From positions 186,001 to 250,000 of the forward strand of contig JACYLU010000038.1 in assembly GCA_015272325.1 (NCBI GenBank): 64,000 nucleotides of DNA, given 5' to 3'. The notes under the pieces were generated by a model, which worked only from the letters and a program-made list of their open reading frames with translations, made no database searches and had not been told where the DNA came from. This DNA comes from Synechococcales cyanobacterium C42_A2020_086 (lineage in GTDB: Bacteria > Cyanobacteriota > Cyanobacteriia > Elainellales > Elainellaceae). Both the position numbers and the translations under genes were made by a program. This document shows, one piece after another, positions 34,949-42,454 of the stretch (position 1 is the first letter of the stretch; every line of letters begins with the position of its first letter).

Positions 34949-35032
34949 GGTGGTGACGATTAGCCGCTGGTTTCACCCCTTCATCTTGCCATAGGATGTT
35001 GAGCAGCCGGACTCGTGATTTGGATGCCTAGT

Positions 35033-37036
35033 TCAGATGCCCAGTTTATAAATATCTCCCTTGAAGTAATCCGCGACGTAGAGATTCCCCTGCTCGTCCT
35101 CCCCAAAGGTGGAAATGCCGTACGGCGTATCGTTCACCAATTTGTTCTCGACGGTGCCCCCAGCCGAGCGACGCGCTCCCCACAGCTTGCCATTGATGAA
35201 ATCGCCGTAGAAGTAGATGCCCTGTAGCGACTGAAATTCATTACCCCGATAGACATAGCCCCCAGTAATAGAGCGGCCACCCTGCACATGGTCATATTCC
35301 AGCAGCGGCGGCGTCAAACCGCTAGTGCTACCGCCCGCATAGGGAATCGTGCCTTCCAGAATCTTCCAGCCATAGTTTTCACCGCCCCGAGACGCAGCTG
35401 GCTGGAAATTGACCTCCTCACGCGCACTCTGCCCAACATCGGCAATATACAGATCGCCAGTCTGCCGGTCAAACGACAGCCGCCACGGATTGCGCAACCC
35501 TAGGGCCCAGATCTCATCTCGATAGCGATCGCTGGGATCGGTCGCCGCCAAAAATGGATTGCTAGCGGGAATTGCATAGGTCGCCACGCCCGGAGACTCG
35601 ACATCCAAGCGCAGAACTTTGCCCAGCAGTGATCCCGGATTTTGGGCATTGTTATCGGGATCGCCCCCGCCCCCACCATCGCCCACACTGACATACAGAT
35701 AGCCATCCGGGCCGAAGGCCAGCTTGCCGCCATTGTGGTTGGTGTAGGTGGGGTGAGGAATGGTCAGCAGCACCGTTTCGCTAGACGGATCCGCCGCCGT
35801 GCCGCTAGCGTTTGCCTGAAAGCGAGACAGAACAATGTCACCGTTCTGATTGGTGTAATAGGCATAGAGCCGCCGCGTGCTGGCATAGTTGGGCGAGAAG
35901 GCTAGGCTCAATAGACCTTCTTCGCCGCCACTCTTCACCCGACTGCTGATATCCAAAAACGGACTAGATTGCACCACGCCCGATTGCACAACACGCACTC
36001 GTCCCGCTTGCTCCAGTACAAATAGCCGATTGCTGCCGTCTTTGGCATTCACAATATCCACGGGCTGCGTCAACCCGCCCGCATAGCGCGATAGAGAAAT
36101 ATCAGGTATGGGAGCCGCATCGCGAATATCGGCTTGGAAGGAGCCTAAGGACAGGGTGCGGTTGCGATTGCCGCTAATGTCACTCACCTGATTGGCCTGC
36201 AGCGTTAGGGTATAGCTGCCATTATCCGCCGCATCCCAACTGCCTCCCGGTGCTGCAATCCGGTAAGTAGCGGTGCGGGGAGTGCCATTCGTTGCAGTAT
36301 CCACGCTGACGAATTGAGCGAGCTGATTAAATCCGTTGGGTCCCGTGACTCGAATATCGTTGTTGTCTAAGGACGAGACATCTACTCCAGTATCATCACG
36401 ATAGGTAACGGTGAAATCATAGCTGCTTCCCCCTGATCCGGTCACATTGGCTGCTACTGCCGTTGCCGTAGGCAGTCCTCCAGGCGTCGTTCCAGATGTG
36501 AACAAACGACTTCCTGGAATAATTTCTCGGGCTTGCTGCGGACTCGACCAGAATAATCGCGCCAATGCGTTGCCATCGTTCTCGTAATAGTCAAGCCGAA
36601 TGTCATACTGCTTGTCCGCCTCCAACAAAATTTTGCCTTGGTGGGTTGCCGCTGTAGGACGCGATCGCCATTGATCAATGATTTTTTTGCCGTTCACCCA
36701 CAGCCGTACTCCATCATTTGCCCGCACCGAGAATGTGTATAGCTCAGAGTAGCGCGGCTGCACTTTTCCAGTCCACCGCACCGAAAAAGTGTCGCTGCCC
36801 AGCCGAGGATCCGGTGAGCCACCCCGCCAGTTGAAGTTGACTCCGGCATCGGTGCGAGTGAGTTTCAGGTTGGTGAAATTAGCATTATCGAAATATTGAC
36901 CGCGCAACCCATTGCCGCTGGAACTAGCGAGGCGAGTCAAACGCTGGCGGCGCAGAGTGGACGACAAACGTAGCGGAGCCTGAGTAACCGCCCGAGAGCG
37001 GGACAGGGAATCCGCAGAAAAAGCATTAGAGGTCAT
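35033..37036 (-). CDS. PA14 domain and glucose/sorbosone dehydrogenase-like protein
   Basis: The 667-residue product has an Arg-rich N-terminus without classical signal peptide, a PA14 carbohydrate-binding domain (about 45-180; GLRGQYFDNANFTNLKLTRTD to GSRLF, with VRWTGKVQPRYSELYTFSVRANDGVRLWVNG), an Ig/beta-sandwich region (about 195-305) and a six-bladed propeller of the PQQ-dependent glucose/sorbosone dehydrogenase type (about 310-667; LAFGPDGYLYVSVGDGGGGGDP, LGLRNPWRLSFDRQTGDLYIADVGQ, NYGWKILEG). It probably binds and oxidises a sugar outside the cell. ATG 37036 is chosen for its GAGGAAAGG site; an open extension to 37168 is unlikely. Export route is unknown, perhaps type I. Confidence 0.87.
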   Translation of the reverse strand: MTSNAFSADSLSRSRAVTQAPLRLSSTLRRQRLTRLASSSGNGLRGQYFDNANFTNLKLTRTDAGVNFNWRGGSPDPRLGSDTFSVRWTGKVQPRYSELYTFSVRANDGVRLWVNGKKIIDQWRSRPTAATHQGKILLEADKQYDIRLDYYENDGNALARLFWSSPQQAREIIPGSRLFTSGTTPGGLPTATAVAANVTGSGGSSYDFTVTYRDDTGVDVSSLDNNDIRVTGPNGFNQLAQFVSVDTATNGTPRTATYRIAAPGGSWDAADNGSYTLTLQANQVSDISGNRNRTLSLGSFQADIRDAAPIPDISLSRYAGGLTQPVDIVNAKDGSNRLFVLEQAGRVRVVQSGVVQSSPFLDISSRVKSGGEEGLLSLAFSPNYASTRRLYAYYTNQNGDIVLSRFQANASGTAADPSSETVLLTIPHPTYTNHNGGKLAFGPDGYLYVSVGDGGGGGDPDNNAQNPGSLLGKVLRLDVESPGVATYAIPASNPFLAATDPSDRYRDEIWALGLRNPWRLSFDRQTGDLYIADVGQSAREEVNFQPAASRGGENYGWKILEGTIPYAGGSTSGLTPPLLEYDHVQGGRSITGGYVYRGNEFQSLQGIYFYGDFINGKLWGARRSAGGTVENKLVNDTPYGISTFGEDEQGNLYVADYFKGDIYKLGI

Positions 37037-37578
37037 ATACCTTTCCTCAAGGTGTACAGAAGCGGTAGAGCACCCTGGGAAAGAAAAAGTGTTAATCACT
37101 GCAACAACATACTCAATGCCAGAGCAGACCAGAGCGGCTAGCAGAGAGCAAACAGCAGCTTGAATCACGTGTGGCTCAGCACCATGAACTCTATCCAGCC
37201 GACTGCTACTGAGCCAGAATGTCTAGCGCCAAACTGTCTAACACTGTCTAACAGGGGCACAAACCAGGCAAAATTCCAAATTAGCGGCTGCGATGTAGAG
37301 AACACACAAATCCCACAGCAGAACCTGCCGCAATCTATTTGCGCATGACTAACCCAATGACATGCGATGGCTTCAATCTACCACCGGAGCCGCGGCTTGT
37401 CCAGATTTCCAGCTATGGTATAGATTTGAAGCATGAGTCCCTCCCACCTGCCCAATATTACGACAATTCCACTGCTGAAGCCGCCATCGCTGGAAGTACC
37501 ATTAGCTACTCTGCTCAAATTGCCAATGGACTGTTTCACCTCGATATAATTGAGCAATCCTTGGTGGAGGCATGAGAC
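37037..37578. other. Divergent spacer before the Uma2 gene
   Basis: This 542-base region lacks a supported gene. A 78-residue frame (37339-37575, +) ends just before the Uma2 start but shows no coding character. It contains GTACCATTAGCTAC at 37496-37509, which fits GTA-N8-TAC but has no TAN3T element at the right distance. Confidence 0.5.
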
Positions 37579-38409
37579 ATGACCTCAGAGACGGCTCTAA
37601 ATCTTCAGACTGAAGCATTGCCCGATTGGGAAGCTCCATCCCCGCCGACTGACTTAATCTTCGATGATGGAGAACCCTTGGAAAGTAATCGTCATCGGAT
37701 TGCGATGAATGTGTTGATTCGTTCGGCTCAGCAAGCGCTGGTATCCCGACCCGACAGCTTTGTTGGTGGCAATATGTTTGTTTACTACAGCCGCAACCAA
37801 GCCATGAACCGCGACTTTAGAGGTCCCGACTTTTTCGTGGTCCTTGGGGTTGATCCGAATCGCGAGCGGCAAGGCTGGGTGGTTTGGGAAGAATCTGGGC
37901 GCTACCCCGACGTGATTATTGAACTACTTTCCCCGAGTACTGCCGCTGTTGATCGCGGCGTCAAAAAAGATCTCTATGAGCAGGTTTTTCGCACGCCCGA
38001 CTATTTTGTTTTCGATCCGTTCGACCCCACAACTCTGGCAGGCTGGCGGCTCGATCTAGCCCACGGCTATCAACCTCTACCGGCAAACGAGCGCGGCTGG
38101 CTCTGGTGCGAAACCTTAGGATTATGGCTCGGAACCTGGGAAGGAACAATCGATCGAGAGCCAATGACGGGAAGCTGCTCATGGTTACGGTTTTATACCC
38201 CCTCAGGGGAACTAGTGTTGCTGCCCGAGGAGGTTGCTCAACAGCGAGCTGAACAGGAAAAACAGCGAGCCGAACAGGAAAAACAGCGAGCCGAACAGGA
38301 AAAACAGCGAGCCGAGCAGGAAAAACAGCGAGCTGAACAGGAAAAACAGCGAGCCGAACGATTCGCAGCTAAACTGCGAGAATTGGGAGTTGACCCCTCA
38401 ACCCTGTAA
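37579..38409 (+). CDS. Uma2 family (DUF820) putative restriction endonuclease-like protein
   Basis: The 276-residue protein has a PD-(D/E)XK nuclease-like fold of the Uma2 family, which is greatly expanded in cyanobacteria. The core shows GPDFFVVLGV, then YPDVIIELLSPSTAAVDRGVKKDLYE, providing the Asp, Glu and Lys of the active site. The C-terminal end is a coiled coil of five perfect heptads QRAEQEK plus a sixth partial one, encoded by 21-base tandem repeats. The function of Uma2 proteins is not known; nuclease activity is predicted, not shown. Start ATG 37579. It converges with the sugar permease gene. Confidence 0.85.
   Translation: MTSETALNLQTEALPDWEAPSPPTDLIFDDGEPLESNRHRIAMNVLIRSAQQALVSRPDSFVGGNMFVYYSRNQAMNRDFRGPDFFVVLGVDPNRERQGWVVWEESGRYPDVIIELLSPSTAAVDRGVKKDLYEQVFRTPDYFVFDPFDPTTLAGWRLDLAHGYQPLPANERGWLWCETLGLWLGTWEGTIDREPMTGSCSWLRFYTPSGELVLLPEEVAQQRAEQEKQRAEQEKQRAEQEKQRAEQEKQRAEQEKQRAERFAAKLRELGVDPSTL
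38240..38359 (+). repeat. 21-base tandem repeats encoding QRAEQEK heptads
   Basis: Five complete and one partial 21-base units, almost identical at the DNA level, encode a coiled-coil extension of the Uma2 protein. The high DNA identity suggests recent expansion. Confidence 0.9.
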
Positions 38410-38434
38410 ATCCCAAGGTTTTGTTGACTATCCT

Positions 38435-39271
38435 TCAACCCTTGCTGCCTGTAAACCGCACACCCTCGATGAAGTAGCGATTGAAAAAAGCGTAGAGCGC
38501 TAGGACTGGCAGGGTAAAGATCATCGAGGCAGCCATGATCAGGTTCCAATAGCTGATGTATTGTCCCTTAAAGGTATTCAACCCCAGCGGCAGGGTAAAC
38601 ATATCGGGGTCAAATAAAATCACGAGCGGTAGCAGAAAATTATTCCAGCTTCCCATAAAAACCAGAATAGCTTGGGCAGCTAGGGCAGGTTTAGCTAGCG
38701 GCAGCACAATCTGCCAAAATGTTTGAAAGCGATTCAGACCATCGAGGGCAGCCGCCTCTTCCAGCTCTTTGGGAAAGCTGACAAAAAACTGCCGCATCAT
38801 AAAGATGAACGTGGCGTTGACCATCGCAGGCACAATCATGCCCTGGTAGGAGTTTAGCCAGCCTAAGGTTTTCAGAATCAGAAAGGTAGGAATGAGAGTA
38901 ACTTGAAGCGGCACAGCTAAAACCGCCAAAATCAGGAAAAACAGGCTATTACGTCCCCAGAAGTGCAGTCGCGCCAGCGCATAACCCGCCATGGAATTAA
39001 AAAGTAAATTCAGCAGCGTCACGCTTACGGCAATGATGATACTGTTTCCTAGCCAGCGCAGGAATAATGGCTCCTGAAGAAACACCTGCTGATAGTTCTC
39101 CAGAGTGAACTGGTGTGGAATCCAATGATTTTCACCGCTGATAATTTCCGATAGCGGCTTCACCGAGGCCGAGAGTGCCCAAACAAAAGGAATCAGCGTG
39201 ATCACTCCATAAAGCCCCAACCCACCATAAAGCAGGAATGTTCCTAATAGGCGTAAAATCGTTGATTTCAT
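38435..39271 (-). CDS. Carbohydrate ABC transporter permease (MalG type)
   Basis: This 278-residue inner-membrane protein has about six helices and the EAA loop EEAAALDGLNRFQTFWQIVLP, the site that docks on the ATPase. It is the second of two permease genes on the same strand, 15 bases after the first. The pair belongs to the CUT1 group for oligosaccharides or glycosides such as glucosylglycerol. Neither a binding protein nor an ATPase is encoded nearby, so the substrate cannot be inferred. Confidence 0.9.
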   Translation of the reverse strand: MKSTILRLLGTFLLYGGLGLYGVITLIPFVWALSASVKPLSEIISGENHWIPHQFTLENYQQVFLQEPLFLRWLGNSIIIAVSVTLLNLLFNSMAGYALARLHFWGRNSLFFLILAVLAVPLQVTLIPTFLILKTLGWLNSYQGMIVPAMVNATFIFMMRQFFVSFPKELEEAAALDGLNRFQTFWQIVLPLAKPALAAQAILVFMGSWNNFLLPLVILFDPDMFTLPLGLNTFKGQYISYWNLIMAASMIFTLPVLALYAFFNRYFIEGVRFTGSKG

Positions 39272-39286
39272 AGCAGCTTAAGGCAA

Positions 39287-40174
39287 TCAACGGGAATGAT
39301 CGAACCACGAGCGTTGCAGCAGCGTCACCGTGATAATGACGAGTGCTAACAGCAGAGCTATCACCGCTGCATAACCTAACTGTAAATCACGAAAGACATA
39401 CTGATAAATTAATAGAACTAACGTTAGCGTAGCATTATTGGGACCACCCGAGCCGTTGGAAAAAATATAGGTTTGATCAAAAAGCTGAAACGTGCCAATA
39501 ATGCCCATTGTGATCACGAAAAAGGTGACAGGCCTCAACAGCGGCACCGTAATATAGAGAAATTGTTCCCAGGCAGTAGCACCATCAATCTTGGCAGCTT
39601 CATAAAGCTCGCGCGGAATATCCTGCAAGGCCGCTAGGTAAATAATCATGTACAGCGGTGCGGTGGACCAGATATTCATTAGCATAATGCTTTTGAGGGC
39701 GACCGCTGGATTCTTCAACCAGTTATAAGTAGGAAGTCCGAGATGACTTAAAATGTGATTAAGTAACCCCTCGCTATTGTAAATCCACATAAAAATTAGG
39801 GTTAGAACAGCGGAGGAAGTTACCGTTGGTAAGAAATAAAGAACTCGCCATATCTGCTGTCCCCGAACGCCGGCATTCAGCGTCACTGCCAACACCAGCG
39901 CTAGCAGCGTTTGACTAGGAACGACAATCGCAACATATTCAACCGTATTACGTAGGGCTATCCAAACGCGATCATCTGCTATGAGGCGCGCAAAGTTGCG
40001 GATGCCTACAAACTCGTACTGCACCTCGCCCAAAAGCTGCACCTTATGCACACAAAGCACTAGCGTGTAGGCAATGGGCAGCACAATAAAGGTGCCAATA
40101 ACCAACAGCGCAGGTGCTACAAAACTGTAGCTGCTGATGGTTTCTTTAAAATCAGCAGGGAGCTTGTTCTGCAT
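39287..40174 (-). CDS. Carbohydrate ABC transporter permease (MalF type)
   Basis: The 295-residue product has six helices and the EAA loop YEAAKIDGATAWEQFLYITVPLL, as in MalF/LacF-like CUT1 permeases. ATG 40174 is chosen; an in-frame TTG at 40189 would add five residues. It precedes the MalG-type gene on the same strand by 15 bases, so the two form a transcription unit. The ATPase is probably a shared MsiK/GgtA-type protein elsewhere (inference). Confidence 0.9.
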   Translation of the reverse strand: MQNKLPADFKETISSYSFVAPALLVIGTFIVLPIAYTLVLCVHKVQLLGEVQYEFVGIRNFARLIADDRVWIALRNTVEYVAIVVPSQTLLALVLAVTLNAGVRGQQIWRVLYFLPTVTSSAVLTLIFMWIYNSEGLLNHILSHLGLPTYNWLKNPAVALKSIMLMNIWSTAPLYMIIYLAALQDIPRELYEAAKIDGATAWEQFLYITVPLLRPVTFFVITMGIIGTFQLFDQTYIFSNGSGGPNNATLTLVLLIYQYVFRDLQLGYAAVIALLLALVIITVTLLQRSWFDHSR

Positions 40175-40283
40175 TGTTCTATCAACCAATCAGCCAACTC
40201 AGCGGTGCGGCATCACCAGTAGAGGCGGCTGCGCTGATTCGGTACCCTAACTTGGAACCTAGGCTCGAACGATTACTCTCGAA

Positions 40284-41252
40284 CTATTGCTGCTGCTCGC
40301 TCAACCACTGACAATACTGCTCGTGCAGTTCCCGATCCTCAAACACCAACCTTACTCTATCCTCTCGGAAACGAGTCGATTTTGCCAAGCGGTTGAGGAT
40401 CTGTTGAGCCACAGGAATCGAGATTGCTGGCAAAGCTTCGCCAGTAGCAGTACTCAACTCATGTTGAGAGGGTGCTTGCAGGTTTAAGCTATCTGACAAA
40501 CTATCAGAGAATTCAGGTCCTAGATCGATGGTTGCCAACGGCTTGAGTTCCGGGCTGACCTGTTCAACGATCAATTTCTCCCGCCGCACGGGCACTTCCA
40601 CTAGGCGCGTTTCGATCACTTTGCGAACAATCACCTCACCGATTTTGCGCCGCTGACGATCGACAATCAGCCGTTCTTCTAGCAATGGTACTGTCTCTTC
40701 AGCTACCGTCTTGGACGGTTTAGCTTTAGGAGCTGTGGATGGTTCCGTCAGAGGACCCTCTGCTGCAGTGTTTACTGCCGTAGGGCTTTCCAAGATCGGA
40801 GCAGCAATCTCCACTGGTATCCAGGTTTGAACCGGTGCCTCTAAGGGAGCCGATGCCTCTAGAGGGGCAGATGCCTCTAGTGGATAGGCAATAGTACCAT
40901 AAACATCTTGCCCTGCGGTCTGATCTTGCCCTGCGGTCTGCAAGGGTGAGACCTCACTGCTTCGATAGGAAGGCAAGCGCTCTAACTCTGCTGCACTCAC
41001 CTCTGGAACATAGATGCGTCGTTCAGCAGGCAAGAGCTGGAATTTTTTCAGGGGCACCATTACCTGCCGTCGAGAAAACCAGGAGCCGATCTCCAACACG
41101 ACATAGTACTGCTGGTTGTCGTCGATCAAAACATCGACAACTTTGCCTAGTGTGGCATCGCGATCGCTTGTCAGCGTAAAACGATGAATATCGACATCGC
41201 CAAAGGTGCGGCGGTAGTGCGAGTCAGTTGCATCTAGCTTAAAAAGAGCCAT
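40284..41252 (-). CDS. PRC-barrel and partial DUF2382 protein
   Basis: The 322-residue product begins with a PRC-barrel-like domain (about 1-95; ATLGKVVDVLIDDNQQYYVVLEIGSWF) and then has a Pro/Ala-rich linker with two in-frame duplications (QTAGQD twice, PLEASA twice plus). A DUF2382 (YsnF/AvaK) segment follows (about 190-232; VPLLEERLIVDRQRRKIGEVIVRKVIETR). Only the first half of DUF2382 is clear. The last 80 residues are helical and different. It is a paralogue of the next gene upstream. AvaK-like proteins are linked to akinetes and stress; the role here is unknown. Confidence 0.8.
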   Translation of the reverse strand: MALFKLDATDSHYRRTFGDVDIHRFTLTSDRDATLGKVVDVLIDDNQQYYVVLEIGSWFSRRQVMVPLKKFQLLPAERRIYVPEVSAAELERLPSYRSSEVSPLQTAGQDQTAGQDVYGTIAYPLEASAPLEASAPLEAPVQTWIPVEIAAPILESPTAVNTAAEGPLTEPSTAPKAKPSKTVAEETVPLLEERLIVDRQRRKIGEVIVRKVIETRLVEVPVRREKLIVEQVSPELKPLATIDLGPEFSDSLSDSLNLQAPSQHELSTATGEALPAISIPVAQQILNRLAKSTRFREDRVRLVFEDRELHEQYCQWLSEQQQ

Positions 41253-41290
41253 GATTCAAAATAGAGAGCAAGAGAAGCAAAATATGAGAG

Positions 41291-41328
41291 CTATCCCCTG
41301 CAGAGGAATTTGCCAATGCAGAGGATAG
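41291..41328. other. Hairpin between the two PRC-barrel/DUF2382 genes
   Basis: CTATCC (41291-41296) with CTGC pairs with GCAG and GGATAG (41323-41328) around a one-base mismatch. On the plus strand TTTTG follows. It could be an mRNA-processing stem in the gene pair. Confidence 0.35.
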
Positions 41329-41387
41329 TTTTGAAGAGAACTCAATCAGAGAACTCGTCGATCTGCGAGTGATGCCCTAGTCGCACA

Positions 41388-42305
41388 CTAGTCGCGGATA
41401 TTCGGATTCCCTTCCTTGTTGATGTCGAGCTGCTCACGACGGACAGTTTCGTCAGCCTCAACAACCTCGCGATCCACTTCCTTGCGCACCCGCACTTCCT
41501 CACGCACAAAGGCTTCCTTGCGAATCTCAGGCGTTTCTTCGTATACCTCCATGCGCACCACTTCACCTTCGTTGAAGGCATCGGTGCCAACGGTTGCACT
41601 TACTTCGCTCGAGGACGGGTTCACCCGCTCTACGACAACTCGCTCCTTCTCAATCGGCACAGACACATGCTGAGTTTCGGTCTCTACACGCTTGCCAACC
41701 GTTACTTCTCCAGCCTTACGGCGAGAGGAACCAGCAACCAGACGCTCTTCATAGAGCTTCAGGGTTTGATCCCGATCGTTGAAGTTGTACAGATCAGCAT
41801 CATAGTCGTAGCGGTAGCTGTCGCGATCATAAGCCCCTGCTTGGTAGTCGAATGTGCGATCAGATACGGCTCCACTGCCGGCTGCCATGCTAGCGGACGC
41901 TGAAGTTGGATCTACCGTCGTGGTGGACTGCATCATTGCCGGATTAGACTCCCGACGATACACACCACGCACCCGCTCTTCGTAATCGTAATCCATCGTC
42001 ATGTCAGAGTTGTACTCGGGCAAATTCTCAACTTGCTCGCGAGTCAATCCATCGACATATACCCGCTTGTTGTTATAATCGATGCGAGCGCGTCCAATTG
42101 GCAGCAACACTTTTTTGCCAAAAATCCAAGCCCCTGTATTGATCACCAGGTAGCGGAAGCGTCCATCTTCATCAACCAGCAGATCATCGACCGAGCCAAC
42201 TTTGTCATCTCCTGCCCCTGCATACAGGCTGTAGGACAGAATATCATGATCGCCAAATTGATCTCGGTAGTCTGGATAGAAATCTCTAATCTTGTGTAAT
42301 GCCAT
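41388..42305 (-). CDS. PRC-barrel and DUF2382 (AvaK/YsnF-like) stress protein
   Basis: The 305-residue acidic protein has a PRC-barrel domain (about 1-90; KVGSVDDLLVDEDGRFRYLVINTGAW), a Tyr/Asp-rich linker and a full DUF2382 domain (about 178-300). The latter comprises LKLYEERLVAGSSRRKAGEVTVGKR, TETQHVSVPIEKERVVVERV and the strongly charged repeat-like end (IRKEAFVREEVRVRKEVDREVVEADETVRREQLDI). The domain is known from Anabaena AvaK, an akinete marker, and Bacillus YsnF. The ATG 42305 start gives normal length. It lies upstream of a shorter paralogue on the same strand. Confidence 0.87.
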   Translation of the reverse strand: MALHKIRDFYPDYRDQFGDHDILSYSLYAGAGDDKVGSVDDLLVDEDGRFRYLVINTGAWIFGKKVLLPIGRARIDYNNKRVYVDGLTREQVENLPEYNSDMTMDYDYEERVRGVYRRESNPAMMQSTTTVDPTSASASMAAGSGAVSDRTFDYQAGAYDRDSYRYDYDADLYNFNDRDQTLKLYEERLVAGSSRRKAGEVTVGKRVETETQHVSVPIEKERVVVERVNPSSSEVSATVGTDAFNEGEVVRMEVYEETPEIRKEAFVREEVRVRKEVDREVVEADETVRREQLDINKEGNPNIRD

Positions 42306-42392
42306 CTTGTCTTACCTCAATGCTTCAAGCTTCAAACAAGCTGTTATTAACACAGTAGAAAGTGCAGCCTCATCCTCCATCTGTCTGCTGGC

Positions 42393-42417
42393 CTAAAAGC
42401 CCCCATCTTTTGGGGGA
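42393..42417 (-). terminator. Intrinsic terminator of the giant sensor kinase gene
   Basis: On the minus strand CCCCCA (42416-42411) pairs with TGGGGG (42405-42400), followed by CTTTTA. It lies about 40 bases after the kinase stop codon. Confidence 0.65.
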
Positions 42418-42454
42418 GATCTGAAGGTGGCTAGGGAGTTTGGGCAGTATCGCC

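Noticed and set aside
37496-37509. GTA-N8-TAC match upstream of the Uma2 gene
   Set aside because: The bases 22 downstream are not a -10 element and the gene is not nitrogen-related.
38240-38359. CRISPR-like repeats
   Set aside because: The units are contiguous 21-base in-frame codons without spacers, inside a coding sequence.
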